From assembly GCF_017744445.1 (NCBI RefSeq), contig NZ_JAGIBH010000010.1:124001-188000 (forward strand): a stretch of DNA of 64,000 nt, given 5' to 3'. The notes below the pieces were generated by a model that saw only the letters and a program-made list of their open reading frames with translations, had not been told where the DNA came from and did not search any database. Positions 1 through 9,574 of the stretch are shown here, piece by piece. The translations under genes and the position numbers were made by a program. Position 1 is the first letter of the stretch, and every line of letters begins with the position of its first letter. The stretch comes from Caulobacter sp. Lineage in GTDB: Bacteria > Pseudomonadota > Alphaproteobacteria > Caulobacterales > Caulobacteraceae.

Positions 1-500
1 GCGAAACCGGCCTTGAACTTGGCCAGGTTGACGAAGCCGAAGCCGTCCGCCTGCGGCTCGATCACGAAGCCGGGAGGAGCGGGGATCTCGGCGAACTGGT
101 CGCCGGTCGACTCGCCGGCATCCGGCGCCAGGGCGGCGACATAGACCAGGCCCGCGACCTTGGGATCGTTGCCGGCCTCGGTGATGACCGTGCCGCCGTA
201 CGAGTGGCCGACCAGGATGGTGGGGCCGTCCTGGCGCGCCAGGACGCGGCGGGTGGCGGCGACGTCGTCGGCCAGCGAGGTCAACGGATTTTGGACGATG
301 CTGACCTTGTAGCCCTGGGCGGTCAGGCGGTCATAGACCCCGCGCCAGCCCGAACCGTCGGCGAAGGCGCCGTGGACCAGGACGACGTTGCGGACCGTCG
401 GGGCGTGCGCGCCGTGCGAGGCGTCGGTCTGGGCGTGCGCGGCGCCGGCCAGGCCCGAGAGGGCGGCGGCGATGAGAATGTTGCGAGCTTGGCGGATCAT
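1..500 (-). CDS. Secreted alpha/beta hydrolase, partial (3' end outside window)
   Basis: Reading on the minus strand from the ATG at 500-498 gives an open frame that runs off the window edge. It starts MIRQARNILIAAALSGLAGA and continues to AHAQ, a good Sec signal peptide with an AxA-type cleavage site. The mature part has the alpha/beta hydrolase pattern: VLVHGAFADGSGW for the oxyanion-hole HG region and GHSYGGTV for the nucleophile elbow (GxSxG), with the Ser as nucleophile. The catalytic Asp and His would lie beyond the window. The substrate cannot be predicted. It is divergent from the MarR gene at 660, and three palindromic sites lie between them, so peroxide- or ligand-responsive control by that regulator is likely (inference). 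Confidence 0.85.
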   Translation of the reverse strand, partial: MIRQARNILIAAALSGLAGAAHAQTDASHGAHAPTVRNVVLVHGAFADGSGWRGVYDRLTAQGYKVSIVQNPLTSLADDVAATRRVLARQDGPTILVGHSYGGTVITEAGNDPKVAGLVYVAALAPDAGESTGDQFAEIPAPPGFVIEPQADGFGFVNLAKFKAGF

Positions 501-537
501 GGTGATTCTCCCTGTGTCTGTCGGCTGGGTCAGTTGC

Positions 538-617
538 TTATTACGATAAAAGTTATTGCGATAAATGTTGTGTAGCGGCGCTCTGATCGGCCGTCCAGGG
601 AAAAGTTATCGCGATAG
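538..617. promoter_or_regulatory. Three TTATnnCGATAA-type palindromic operator candidates
   Basis: Three related 12-mers lie between the divergent hydrolase and MarR genes: TTATTACGATAA at 538-549, TTATTGCGATAA at 553-564 and TTATCGCGATAG at 606-617. The last contains a perfect 10-bp palindrome, TATCGCGATA. Starts of the first two are 15 bp apart and the third is 53 bp further on. MarR-family dimers bind palindromes of this size, so these are probably the autoregulatory operators covering both promoters. Repetition and symmetry are seen directly; binding is inferred. Confidence 0.65.
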
Positions 618-659
618 CTATTTTTCTGATCGGACCTATATGAAGGGGAGGAGAACGCT

Positions 660-1148
660 ATGACCCACAGCCCCCCGCCACCGCTCGACGACCAGCTCTG
701 CTACGCCATCTATTCGGCGGGCATCGCCATTCAGCGAACCTACAAGCCCCTGCTCGATGAGCTCGGGCTGACCTATCCCCAGTACTTGGTGCTCAACCTG
801 CTATGGGCCGAGGATGGGCAATTGGTCGGGCGGCTTGCCGAACGGCTGGCGCTCGAATCCAGCACCCTGACGCCGTTGCTCCAGCGCCTCGAGGCGGCGG
901 GCCTGGTGAACCGCACTCGCGATCCGGCCAACGCGCGTCAGGTCATTGTCGCCCTGACGGACGCGGGCAGAGCGATGCAGCGGAAGGCGGGCTGCCTGGG
1001 CGCGGCCTTGCTTGAAGCCTCGGGCCAGCCGCATGAGGCCCTCAACGACCTGAACGACAAGGTCCGAACGCTGAGGAACGACATCTATAGCGCCATCGGC
1101 GGATGGGGGCCGGGCGCTTCCACCCCCAAGGTTGACGCCCAATCTTAG
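660..1148 (+). CDS. MarR/OhrR-family transcriptional regulator
   Basis: A 162-residue winged-helix protein with the MarR layout: N-terminal dimerisation helices, a recognition region (LAERLALESSTLTPLLQRLE) and a wing (RTRDPANARQVIVALTDAGR). The N-terminal segment DDQLCYAIYSAG has a Cys where OhrR peroxide sensors carry their reactive Cys, so it may sense organic hydroperoxides. The start at 660 is preceded by a strong GGGGAGGAG Shine-Dalgarno. It is divergent from a secreted hydrolase, with three palindromes between. OhrR normally controls ohr, which is not seen here, so the target may instead be the hydrolase. The family is certain; the sensing chemistry is inferred from one Cys. Confidence 0.88.
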   Translation: MTHSPPPPLDDQLCYAIYSAGIAIQRTYKPLLDELGLTYPQYLVLNLLWAEDGQLVGRLAERLALESSTLTPLLQRLEAAGLVNRTRDPANARQVIVALTDAGRAMQRKAGCLGAALLEASGQPHEALNDLNDKVRTLRNDIYSAIGGWGPGASTPKVDAQS

Positions 1149-1221
1149 GTGACGTCGAGGACGCCAGACGTCGCCGACGGCGGCCCACGCCTGGCCGATT
1201 GGGCCAGGCGTGGGCGCGCAA

Positions 1222-2010
1222 TCAGACGGTCGGCACCGTGCCGCCATCGACGACGAATTCTGCGCCGTGGATAGAGGCGGCGCGATCCGAGGCCAGGTAG
1301 GCGATGACATCGGCGACCTCGAAGGGTTCGGCCCCGCGACCGATCGAGATGCCGCCAAGGCCCCGCAGGACGAGCTGACGCGCGTCCTCGATCGTTCCGC
1401 CGTTGGCGTCCTGCAGGCGCTTGAGGAACATCCCGGTCGCCTCGGTCATGATCCAGCCGGGCGAGACGGCGTTGATCCGAACGCCCTTGGGGCCCAGTTC
1501 CTTGGAGATCGACTTGCTATAGGTCCGCAGCGCGGCCTTGGCGGCGGCGTAGGCCGTGGTCGCATCAGGGAGCGGCAGGACCGATTGGATGGAGGTGACA
1601 TGCACCACCGCGCCGGCGCCGCGCTCGATCATCTGCGGGATCAGCAGGCGATCCAGGCGCACCGTCGCCAAAAGGTTCAGGTTCAGTTCGGAAAGCCAGT
1701 CGTCGTCCGTCAGGGCGACGAAACCGCCGCCTGGCGCCGACGAGCCGCCGACCACGTGTGCGAGGATGTCGATACCGCCCAGCCGCTCAAGCGCCGCCTT
1801 GGCCAGAGCCTCCCCGCCCTCGGCCGTCGTCAGGTCCGCCTGGACGAACTCGACGCCGTCGATGGGCTCCAGGCTTCCGCGCGCGGCGGTGATCACCCGG
1901 GCGCCGCCAGCCAGGAAGCGATCGACGGTGGCGCGGCCCAGGCCCTTGGAACCGCCGCTGACGAGCACGCGCTTGCCGGCGAATTCGGTCGGATCAGTCT
2001 TGATGGTCAT
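1222..2010 (-). CDS. SDR-family NAD(P)-dependent oxidoreductase
   Basis: A 262-residue classical short-chain dehydrogenase. The Rossmann motif VSGGSKGLG lies near residue 17 and the active-site pair is [11 protein letters not shown] (YxxxK), preceded by a Ser in VHVTSIQS. The C-terminal [13 protein letters not shown] and GAEFVVDGG segments are typical of the family. The start is ATG at 2010-2008, chosen because it overlaps the stop of the upstream NTF2-like gene in an ATGA junction, which implies translational coupling. Substrate unknown. Pairing of an NTF2-like protein with an SDR is common in small-molecule modification cassettes, but here the partner is frameshifted. Confidence 0.88.
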   Translation of the reverse strand: MTIKTDPTEFAGKRVLVSGGSKGLGRATVDRFLAGGARVITAARGSLEPIDGVEFVQADLTTAEGGEALAKAALERLGGIDILAHVVGGSSAPGGGFVALTDDDWLSELNLNLLATVRLDRLLIPQMIERGAGAVVHVTSIQSVLPLPDATTAYAAAKAALRTYSKSISKELGPKGVRINAVSPGWIMTEATGMFLKRLQDANGGTIEDARQLVLRGLGGISIGRGAEPFEVADVIAYLASDRAASIHGAEFVVDGGTVPTV

Positions 2011-2335
2011 GCCGTGATCTCCAGGGCCGTGATGGCGTCGTTTTCGAGGGTGAAGCGGTAGGTGAAGCGGATCGGGCTGCCCGGAAAATCGCCGTGGGCG
2101 GGGCCTTCGACGACGACCTTGCCGTCCTCGTGACGGACGGTGTCCGGCGTGAAGATCGCCTTCACGGGGACGACTTCGTGTTCGAACAGGGACCGCAATT
2201 CGGCGTGCCCACGAGAACCGCGCCATTGTCCTTGACGACCACGTCGTCCGCGAAGGGCTTCAGCATGCCGTCCACATCGAGCTGCGCGTTCGCGGCCACA
2301 TACGCGGCGATCGGGGATGGAAGATCGGGCGTCAT
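2007..2335 (-). pseudogene. NTF2/SnoaL-like protein, disrupted by a single-base frameshift
   Basis: Starting at ATG 2335-2333 the first frame reads [20 protein letters not shown] and then [16 protein letters not shown]. Near 2205-2215 the family-like sequence moves to another frame ([20 protein letters not shown] to ALEITA, stop 2007). The whole interval is 329 bases, one short of a 110-codon gene, consistent with a one-base deletion. The reassembled protein would be about 109 residues, a normal size for the SnoaL-like NTF2 fold. The stop overlaps the SDR start as ATGA, so the gene was probably functional recently, or the shift is a sequencing error. In the shifted state ribosomes stop early, which could weaken translation of the SDR gene. 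Confidence 0.75.
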
Positions 2336-2463
2336 CGTTTTTGTCCTGCTTTCGGCGGTTGCGGCCGGGGCGGCTGCCATTGCGCTTGCCAGACAAGATA
2401 GAGATGACCAGTTTGCGTGATAATCCGAGCAACTCGGAACGCTTCATCGCGAAAAGCAGGATA

Positions 2464-3387
2464 ATGGCGCAAGGCAGTCTTACGGAACTGGAGGCCGTTC
2501 TCATGGTCGCCCGGCGGGGCAAGTTCCGCACGGCCGCGCTCGAGCTCGGGATCTCGACGACCGCGCTCAGCAACGCGGTCAATAAGCTGGAGCGCACGCT
2601 CGGCGTACGGCTCTTCAATCGCACGACGCGAAGCGTTTCCCTGACAGAGGCGGGCCGACAATTCGTCGCGCAGGTCGCCCCCGCCCTGCGCGACATCCAT
2701 GAAGCCATGGACATTGCGCGCTCCCAAAAGGCCGCACCGTCGGGCACGCTGCGCATCAATGCGTTTCCGACAGCGGCGCGGGAGATCTTCTCCTGGCTCG
2801 TGCTGCCGTTCCTGCGCGTGCACCCTCAGGTCCACATCGATATCGTCACGGAAGGGCGCCTTGTGGATATCGTCGAGGGCGGCTTCGACTTCGGCGTCCG
2901 CAGCGCTGACTTCGTGCCCGCCGACATGATCGCACTGCCGCTAGGCGGCGGGCGGCGCAATGTCGTGGTCGGCGCGCCCAGCTATTTAAAGGCGCACGGG
3001 ACACCTCTGATCCCCCAGGATCTGGCTGAACATTCTTGTCTCCGTGTCCGGCTTCCCAACGGCGCGATCTACAGATGGCCGTTCGAGAAGGACGGACAGT
3101 CCATCCAGATCGACGTCGAGGGCGCTGTCACCCTCGATGAAGCGAGCTTGGCAAGGACCGCGGCGCTTGCGTCTGTCGGCCTGACCCTGGCGATGGAGTC
3201 GGACGTGCGAGACGATATCGAGGCTGGCCGCCTTGTGCGTGTGCTGGAGGACTGGACCCCCACTCTGTCGCCCTTGAGCCTCTACTATCCGAGCCGGCGC
3301 AATCCGACCGCCGCGTTCAAGGCGTTCGTCGACTTTGCGCGACGCTATAGTGGAACCAGCGATGCCCCAAGACCGTCGATAGGTTGA
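2464..3387 (+). CDS. LysR-family transcriptional regulator
   Basis: A 307-residue LysR protein. An N-terminal helix-turn-helix ([20 protein letters not shown], then [20 protein letters not shown]) is followed by a periplasmic-binding-like effector domain. ATG 2464 is chosen because the HTH then starts at the usual place; upstream in-frame ATGs (for example 2404) would add an unconserved extension. It belongs to the CrgA/DmlR-like branch ([12 protein letters not shown]). It is divergent from the NTF2-like/SDR pair, the classical arrangement for a LysR protein controlling its neighbours, so these are its probable targets (inference). Confidence 0.88.
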   Translation: MAQGSLTELEAVLMVARRGKFRTAALELGISTTALSNAVNKLERTLGVRLFNRTTRSVSLTEAGRQFVAQVAPALRDIHEAMDIARSQKAAPSGTLRINAFPTAAREIFSWLVLPFLRVHPQVHIDIVTEGRLVDIVEGGFDFGVRSADFVPADMIALPLGGGRRNVVVGAPSYLKAHGTPLIPQDLAEHSCLRVRLPNGAIYRWPFEKDGQSIQIDVEGAVTLDEASLARTAALASVGLTLAMESDVRDDIEAGRLVRVLEDWTPTLSPLSLYYPSRRNPTAAFKAFVDFARRYSGTSDAPRPSIG

Positions 3388-3539
3388 GACACGCGAGGCC
3401 CGCGCGCGAGATTACCGTCATCGACGGGCTCCGCCACGGCGGCGCATGCGCGCGTTTGATGAGTGAGGTTTCGCACTTCGCAATGGCAGATGGCTGCGCT
3501 ACCATTAGTCAGACAAATGGAGCGTTGGGGAATTCGATA

Positions 3540-6500
3540 ATGGGCTGGCGCTGCAGCCGTCACGCGGTCTGGGCCGCCTTGGGCGCCAAATCCAAAGACT
3601 GTCACCCGCCACGACACGGGCGCCGCACGACAGCACATTGGACGATGGCCGCGGCGGCGATCGTCATGTTGGCGGGCGCTCCGGCCTTGGCGCAGCAGCC
3701 ATCGCCGCCGATCGGTCTTGATCCGCTGGCCCAGCTGCAGGCTCTGACGCCCGCCACCGACGCGGCGTTCCACTTCCAGCGGCTGCGCAACGGCGTGCAG
3801 TTCCAGCTGAACGGCGTCACCAAGTCGGTGCTGTTCTATTCGCCGACGGTCGTGCGGGTGAACGCCAACCTTGGCCAATCCTATTGGATGGCGCCAAGCT
3901 TGGTGGTGATCCGCCAGCCCGAGACCGTGGCCTTCACGGTGCGCGAGACGTCGGACGCGGTGGAGCTGGCCGGCACGAGCCTGCGCGTCGTGATCGACAA
4001 GCATACCGGCGCCCTGACCTACCATGACGCCTCCGGCCGACTGCTTACCCGCGAGAAGGCCGACGCGCCGCAATCGATCGACAAGCGCGTCATCAGCGAT
4101 GCGCCGACCTACGAGGTGGAAAACCGCTTCACGCTCAAGCCGGGGGAGGGGATCTACGGCTTCGGCTTCACCGGCGACGACGAGGTCAACCGCCGGGGCA
4201 AGGACCTGCTGCTGGTGCAGACCAATGTCGGGATCATCATCCCGGTGATGGTCTCCAGCGAGCGCTACGGCGTGCTCTGGGACACCTATTCGCAGATGCG
4301 CTTCAAGGACGACGCGCAGGGCGCGCGGCTTTGGGCCGAGAGCGCCCCGGGCGGCGTCGACTACTACTTCATGGCCGGCGAGACGATGGACGGGGTTGTC
4401 GGCGCCTATCGCTGGCTGACCGGCGATGCGCCGATGTACCCCAAGCAGGCCTTCGGGCTGTTCATGAGCAAGGAGCGCTACCCTACCCAGGACCGCTTGA
4501 TCGAGGTCGCCAAGACCTTCCGCCAGGAGGGCTTCCCGCTCGATTACATCGTCCAGGACTGGCAGTACTGGGGCAGTGACAAGGACGGCTCGTGGTCGGG
4601 CATGACCTGGGATCCCACGCGGTTCCCCGATCCGGCGGGCATGACCCGCACGCTCCACGACCTGCACCTGAAGCTGATGGTCTCGATCTGGCCCTCGGTC
4701 GGCAATGACACGGCGCTGGGCCGCGAACTCGACCAGCACGGCCTGCGGTTCAAGCCGCTGCACTGGATCTCCAAGCAGGCGCGCGTCTATGACGCCTACA
4801 GCCCGCTGGGGCGGGAAATCTACTTCAAGCACATCAAGTCGGGCCTGCTGGACAAGGGCGTCGACGCGCTCTGGATGGACGGGACCGAGGTCGAGGTCAG
4901 CTCGGCGATGTGGAACCCGGCCGACAATGTCCGCGACACCAAGGCGCTGGGCGCCAACGCCATGGGCGACTTCACCCGCTATCTGAACCCCTACTCGCTG
5001 CTCACGACCGAGGGGACCTACACGGGCCAGCGCGCGACCAGCGACAAGCGCGTCTTCACCCTGACGCGTTCGGCCTGGGCCGGCGCCCAGCGCACCGCCG
5101 CCGCCTCGTGGTCAGGCGACATCTACGCCAGCTGGAAGACCTTCGCCCAGCAGGTGGCCGGCGGCGTCAATGTCACGATCACCGGCAATCCCTACTGGAC
5201 GCAGGACACCGGCGGCTTCTTCGTAACCGACTTCCCGGGCGGCGAGAAGAACCCCGCCTGGCGCGAGCTGTACGCACGCTGGTTCCAGTACGCGACCTTC
5301 AACCCGATCATGCGCATCCACGGCACTAGCGTCGAACGGGAGCCCTATCTGTTCAAGACGCTGGACCCGCCCGTCTACAAGACGCTGCTGGCGTCGACGC
5401 AGCTCCGCTATCGCCTGCTGCCCTACATCTACAGCCTGAGCGCCAAGGTCACCGCCGACCGCTACACCCTGATGCGCGCCCTGCCGATGGATTTCCCGGA
5501 CGATCCGGCGACGCACAGCATCAACGACAGCTTCATGTTCGGCCCGTCGCTGCTGGTCCATCCCGTGACGCATGCGATGTACAATCTCCTGCCTTCTTCC
5601 GCGACGACGGTGCCCGGACAATATCTGCGGACGGCCGACGGCAAGCCGGGCCTGACCGTGAACTACTTCGAAGGCGAGGCCTTCGAGACGCCGCGCGGCC
5701 AGACCGTGGACCAGAAGATCGACCACACCTGGCCCGATCCGCCGCTGGCCGAGCTGCCCCCGGGCCTGACCTCGCTCAGCCATTTCTCCGCGCGCTGGGA
5801 AGGCGAGCTGATCGCGCCGGAAGACGGCGAGTACGAGATCGGCCTGACCGGCAACGACGGCATGCGCCTGGTCCTGGGCGGCGACACCGTGATCGACGAG
5901 CTGCGTCGCAGCGCCACCCGAACCCGGCTGGTGCGGCGCATACTCAAGAAGGGTGAGCGGCTGCCGGTCCGACTGGAATTCTCTCACCCCGAGGGCGGCC
6001 GGGTGTTCCGGTTCGTGTGGCGCACGCCTGGCGAGCTGCAGCGGGACGCGGCGGCGATGAGCGCGCCGCGCGACCTGACGATGCGCACCTATCTGCCGAA
6101 GGGCGCGGACTGGTACGACTTCTGGAGCAACCAGCGCCATGCCGGCGGCCAGACCGTGGCGCGCGAGACCCCACTCGACATGGTCCCGCTGTATGTCCGG
6201 GCCGGCGCCATCATTCCGATGGGGCCGGTGCTGCAGTACGCCACCGAACAGCCGAACGCCCCATACGAAATCCGGATCTACGCGGGCGCCGACGGGCGGT
6301 TCACGCTCTACGAAGACGACAACGAAACCTACGCCTACGAGAAGGGCCAGTCGGCGCGCTACGACCTCAGCTGGAACGATGCTCGGCGCACGCTGACGAT
6401 CAGCGCGCGGCGGGGCGCCTTCCCTGGCATGGTCAAACAGCGAACATTGAAGATCGTGATGATCCGCTCCGCCGAAATGAGCGCGCTCGCGCCGTCCCCG

Positions 6501-6551
6501 ACTGTTCGGACGGTCTCGTACGGCGGACAAGCCGTGACCGTGCCGTTCTAG
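3540..6551 (+). CDS. GH31 glycoside hydrolase with PA14 insert, probable alpha-xylosidase
   Basis: About 1003 residues. The GH31 nucleophile motif WMDGTEVE places the nucleophile Asp near residue 447, and SWSGDIYASW places the acid/base Asp near residue 527. The segment QYWGSDKDGSW followed by DPTRFPDP matches the alpha-xylosidase subgroup. From about residue 701 to 833 the sequence (GLTVNYFEGEAFE, then FSARWEGELIAPEDGEYEIG) is a PA14 domain inserted before the C-terminal beta domains, an arrangement known in Cellvibrio alpha-xylosidases acting on xyloglucan oligosaccharides. The start at 3540 gives a long N-region before the hydrophobic stretch MAAAAIVMLAGAPALA; ATG 3645 would give a compact signal peptide and is a fair alternative. 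Probably periplasmic or outer-membrane associated. Confidence 0.88.
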   Translation: MGWRCSRHAVWAALGAKSKDCHPPRHGRRTTAHWTMAAAAIVMLAGAPALAQQPSPPIGLDPLAQLQALTPATDAAFHFQRLRNGVQFQLNGVTKSVLFYSPTVVRVNANLGQSYWMAPSLVVIRQPETVAFTVRETSDAVELAGTSLRVVIDKHTGALTYHDASGRLLTREKADAPQSIDKRVISDAPTYEVENRFTLKPGEGIYGFGFTGDDEVNRRGKDLLLVQTNVGIIIPVMVSSERYGVLWDTYSQMRFKDDAQGARLWAESAPGGVDYYFMAGETMDGVVGAYRWLTGDAPMYPKQAFGLFMSKERYPTQDRLIEVAKTFRQEGFPLDYIVQDWQYWGSDKDGSWSGMTWDPTRFPDPAGMTRTLHDLHLKLMVSIWPSVGNDTALGRELDQHGLRFKPLHWISKQARVYDAYSPLGREIYFKHIKSGLLDKGVDALWMDGTEVEVSSAMWNPADNVRDTKALGANAMGDFTRYLNPYSLLTTEGTYTGQRATSDKRVFTLTRSAWAGAQRTAAASWSGDIYASWKTFAQQVAGGVNVTITGNPYWTQDTGGFFVTDFPGGEKNPAWRELYARWFQYATFNPIMRIHGTSVEREPYLFKTLDPPVYKTLLASTQLRYRLLPYIYSLSAKVTADRYTLMRALPMDFPDDPATHSINDSFMFGPSLLVHPVTHAMYNLLPSSATTVPGQYLRTADGKPGLTVNYFEGEAFETPRGQTVDQKIDHTWPDPPLAELPPGLTSLSHFSARWEGELIAPEDGEYEIGLTGNDGMRLVLGGDTVIDELRRSATRTRLVRRILKKGERLPVRLEFSHPEGGRVFRFVWRTPGELQRDAAAMSAPRDLTMRTYLPKGADWYDFWSNQRHAGGQTVARETPLDMVPLYVRAGAIIPMGPVLQYATEQPNAPYEIRIYAGADGRFTLYEDDNETYAYEKGQSARYDLSWNDARRTLTISARRGAFPGMVKQRTLKIVMIRSAEMSALAPSPTVRTVSYGGQAVTVPF

Positions 6552-6636
6552 TCGCGCCCGCGTCCAGCCGCAGCCCATAGGGCGAAGGTCAACGGCGCCT
6601 GCTACAGCCAAGCGCAACGCCGGGAGAGCACCGACT

Positions 6637-6658
6637 CCGCCCCAGAAGGGGGCGGTTT
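6637..6658 (+). terminator. GC-rich hairpin after the GH31 gene
   Basis: CCGCCCC (6637-6643) pairs with GGGGCGG (6649-6655) around a 5-base loop and is followed by only three T residues. It lies 85 bases after the GH31 stop and before the M16 gene. It is plausible as a weak intrinsic terminator. Confidence 0.45.
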
Positions 6659-6733
6659 CGCCTTCCGACGCAAAGCGCGATGGGTTACGACGGCTATAGT
6701 TGAGGTTGTGCATCACCTTTGGGGGGCGATGTC

Positions 6734-9574
6734 TTGAAGTGTTTGTGCCTGGCCAGCGCTGCGCTGGCCTTTGGGCTTATGGTCGCCGCGCCCTCCTGGG
6801 CGGCGGATGCGCCAGCCGCGACGAGCGACCGCAAGGATGCGATCCGGCCCGATCCTGCTATTCGCCGCGGAGTGCTGCCCAACGGCGTCCGTTATCTCCT
6901 GATGCGGAACGCCAATCCGGCGGGGGCGGTCTCTGCCCGGTTGACCCTGGATGTTGGCAGCTTTCAGGAGGGGGAGGCTGAGCGCGGCTGGGCTCACTTC
7001 ATAGAGCACATGGCCTTCCGCTCCAGCCGGAACTATCCGGAAGGGGCGTCCGATCATGTCTTCGCGCCCTGGGGCATCGCGTTCGGACGCGACCAGAACG
7101 CAATGACGACCCTGTTCTCGACCACCTACCAACTGGACATGCCTAAACCGGACGGCGAGCAGATGAAAGCCGGCATGGCGTGGCTGCGCGACGTCGCCGA
7201 CGGCGTAAGCTTCACGGACGAGGCGGTTAAGCGTGAGCGCGGCGTCGTACTGGCTGAGATGGAAGCGCGCAGCAACGAGATGCTAGCGGCTCAGGAAACG
7301 ATCGCGCGTTTTCAAGGCGAGACCCTGAGGTCCGTCAATAGGCCGCCTATCGGCGCGACCCAGACCCTGAATGCCGCGACGGCGGCTGATTTGAAGCGTT
7401 TCTATGATCGGTGGTACCGGCCAGAAAGCGCGGTCGTCGTGCTTGTCGGCGACCTTGACCTCGACCGCGCCGAATCCCTGGTTGGCGAAGCCTTCGCCGG
7501 CTGGACGGCGCGGGGGCCGCGACCCTTGCAGCCGCCCCTCGAGCGTCCAAGGTCAAACCGCGGCCTGGAGGTGCTTACGGTCACCGGCGAAGCCCTCCCG
7601 GTCGCTGTTGCCGCGTGCCGTACCAACCCAGGCGCCGGACGGCCCGCCGACACCATCCCCAACCGCCGTGCGGCGATCCAGCGACAAGTCTGGCAGACCA
7701 TCCTGAACCAGCGTCTGGCGCGCCTGGTCAACAAGGGTGAGGCCCCGCTCGTCAGCGCCGCCACCCTGGCGAACGACGTCCGCGATCTGGCGATCGCCTG
7801 TCTGATCGTCGTGCCGACCGGCGACGCGTGGGACGGCGCTTTGGACGCGGCTCAGGGCGAGCTCAATCGCTTTGCCAAGGATGGTCCTACGGAACTGGAG
7901 ACCGAGGCCGTCATCGAGAACCTGCGGGGGCAGCTACGGGCGGGCGTCCTGAGCAGCGCTTCGCGCACCTCGTCCGCGATCGCCAGCGACTTGGCGGCCC
8001 GCGCCGTCAACGATCAGCTTTCCAGCAGTCCGGCCGATGCGCTTTACGCCTTCGACCTGGCGGTAGAGGACATGACGCCCGAGGATGTGAAGGCCCGGTT
8101 CGCGACCGATTGGTCCGGCGCGGGGCCGTTGCTCTCGATCACCGGGCCCAAGCCGCCGACCAAGGAAGCTCTGGCGGCCGCCTGGACGCGCGGGGAGGGC
8201 CATGTCCTGGGCGAGCGCTACGCTGACCAAGCCAAACCGCACTGGGGTTATGATTGGTTTGGCAAGCCGGGCAAGGTGGTCGACCGAAAGACCGTCGAGA
8301 AGCCCGGCTTCACGCGGCTGAAGTTCTCCAACGGGCTGATCCTGAATTTCAAGCCGACCAAAATCACCCCCAACAAGGTCGAGGTTCGGCTGCGCTTCGG
8401 GGTGGGGCGGCGTCAGGTCGCCGACACCGACTACATCGTGGCCGAGTTTGGAACCAACCTCCTTGCGGCCGGCGGCCTGGGCCGAAACAGCGTCGAGGAG
8501 GTCCAGAAGATCTACGACGGCTCGAATCTTTGGGGTTTGTCGCTCGGAATGGGTCCTACCGCCTTCGAGATGCGCACCGCCGGCCTTGGCGAGTCGCTGG
8601 AGGGGCAGGTCTCTGTGCTCTCGGCCTATGTCAGCGATCCGGGCTTTCGGCCAACGATCGACGCTCGGATCCCGACCGTGGTGGATCTTGTGTACCGGTC
8701 CTATCTGACCCAGCCGGCCATGGCGCTGAACATCGCTATGACAGCCAAGATCTCGCCTGACGCGGCCAGCAATGTGCCGCCACGCGAGGTGATGGCGAAG
8801 ATGCGATCGGTGGACTTCGAACGCGTGCTGAAGCCGGTGTTGACCACCGAACCGCTGGAGCTGACCATCGTCGGCGATGTCGAGGAAGACAGGGTGATCG
8901 CGCTGGTGGCGCGAACGTTCGGAGCCCTGCCGCCGCGCTCGACCGCGTCGCGCCGAACGGTCGAGCCGCATTTCGTGCGCTACCCTGCGGTGGCGCCGCC
9001 GATCATTCGCGTCGAGCATCAAGGTCAGGCTGACAAGGCCGCCGCGGCTCTGATCTGGCCGCTCTACGTGGCCAATCCCGAGCGGCGGCGCGAGGAATAC
9101 AGCCTCAAGGTCCTTGCGGCGATCTTCGACACCGCCCTACGCCGCCGGATACGGGAGGAGTTGGGCAAGACCTACGCCCCCGCCGTCGCCATCAACACTC
9201 CAGACCATGGGGATCAAGGTTCGCTGGTGGTGGCGGTCGACGCCAGCCCCGCCGACATCGAGGCCCTGGTCGTCGAGACCCGCGCCGTGGCGGCCAAGCT
9301 GGTCGCAGGCGACATCACCGCGGCCGCCTTCGAGGAGGCGCGCGCGCCGCTCCTCGCCGGGGTCCAGACCGCGCGAGACAATCTGCCCTGGTGGGCGGGT
9401 GCGATGAGCGGCTCCGCCCGCGACCCCGCCCTGCTCGAAGAATATCTTCAGTACGGCCCGCTGATGAGCGCAATCACGCTGGACGAGGTGAAGGCCGCCG
9501 CCGTCCGTTGGCTGAAGTCGGACCCCATGGTCGGCGTGGCCCAACCCGCCGCGGCCAAGGGAGCGCGCCCGTGA
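6734..9574 (+). CDS. Exported M16-family zinc metallopeptidase
   Basis: About 946 residues, the size of two-repeat M16 peptidases such as pitrilysin and PqqL-like enzymes. The inverted zinc motif HFIEHMAF (HxxEH) is near the N-terminus of the first repeat, with the distal Glu probably in ERGVVLAEMEAR. The second, degenerate M16 repeat occupies roughly the last 400 residues. The start is taken as TTG 6734: it follows a GGGGGG ribosome-binding site at 6721-6726 and gives the signal peptide MKCLCLASAALAFGLMVAAP ending SWAA. TTG 6719 would add five residues and lacks such a site. The stop overlaps the GTG of the following TPR gene (GTGA), indicating co-translation. Confidence 0.85.
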   Translation: MKCLCLASAALAFGLMVAAPSWAADAPAATSDRKDAIRPDPAIRRGVLPNGVRYLLMRNANPAGAVSARLTLDVGSFQEGEAERGWAHFIEHMAFRSSRNYPEGASDHVFAPWGIAFGRDQNAMTTLFSTTYQLDMPKPDGEQMKAGMAWLRDVADGVSFTDEAVKRERGVVLAEMEARSNEMLAAQETIARFQGETLRSVNRPPIGATQTLNAATAADLKRFYDRWYRPESAVVVLVGDLDLDRAESLVGEAFAGWTARGPRPLQPPLERPRSNRGLEVLTVTGEALPVAVAACRTNPGAGRPADTIPNRRAAIQRQVWQTILNQRLARLVNKGEAPLVSAATLANDVRDLAIACLIVVPTGDAWDGALDAAQGELNRFAKDGPTELETEAVIENLRGQLRAGVLSSASRTSSAIASDLAARAVNDQLSSSPADALYAFDLAVEDMTPEDVKARFATDWSGAGPLLSITGPKPPTKEALAAAWTRGEGHVLGERYADQAKPHWGYDWFGKPGKVVDRKTVEKPGFTRLKFSNGLILNFKPTKITPNKVEVRLRFGVGRRQVADTDYIVAEFGTNLLAAGGLGRNSVEEVQKIYDGSNLWGLSLGMGPTAFEMRTAGLGESLEGQVSVLSAYVSDPGFRPTIDARIPTVVDLVYRSYLTQPAMALNIAMTAKISPDAASNVPPREVMAKMRSVDFERVLKPVLTTEPLELTIVGDVEEDRVIALVARTFGALPPRSTASRRTVEPHFVRYPAVAPPIIRVEHQGQADKAAAALIWPLYVANPERRREEYSLKVLAAIFDTALRRRIREELGKTYAPAVAINTPDHGDQGSLVVAVDASPADIEALVVETRAVAAKLVAGDITAAAFEEARAPLLAGVQTARDNLPWWAGAMSGSARDPALLEEYLQYGPLMSAITLDEVKAAAVRWLKSDPMVGVAQPAAAKGARP

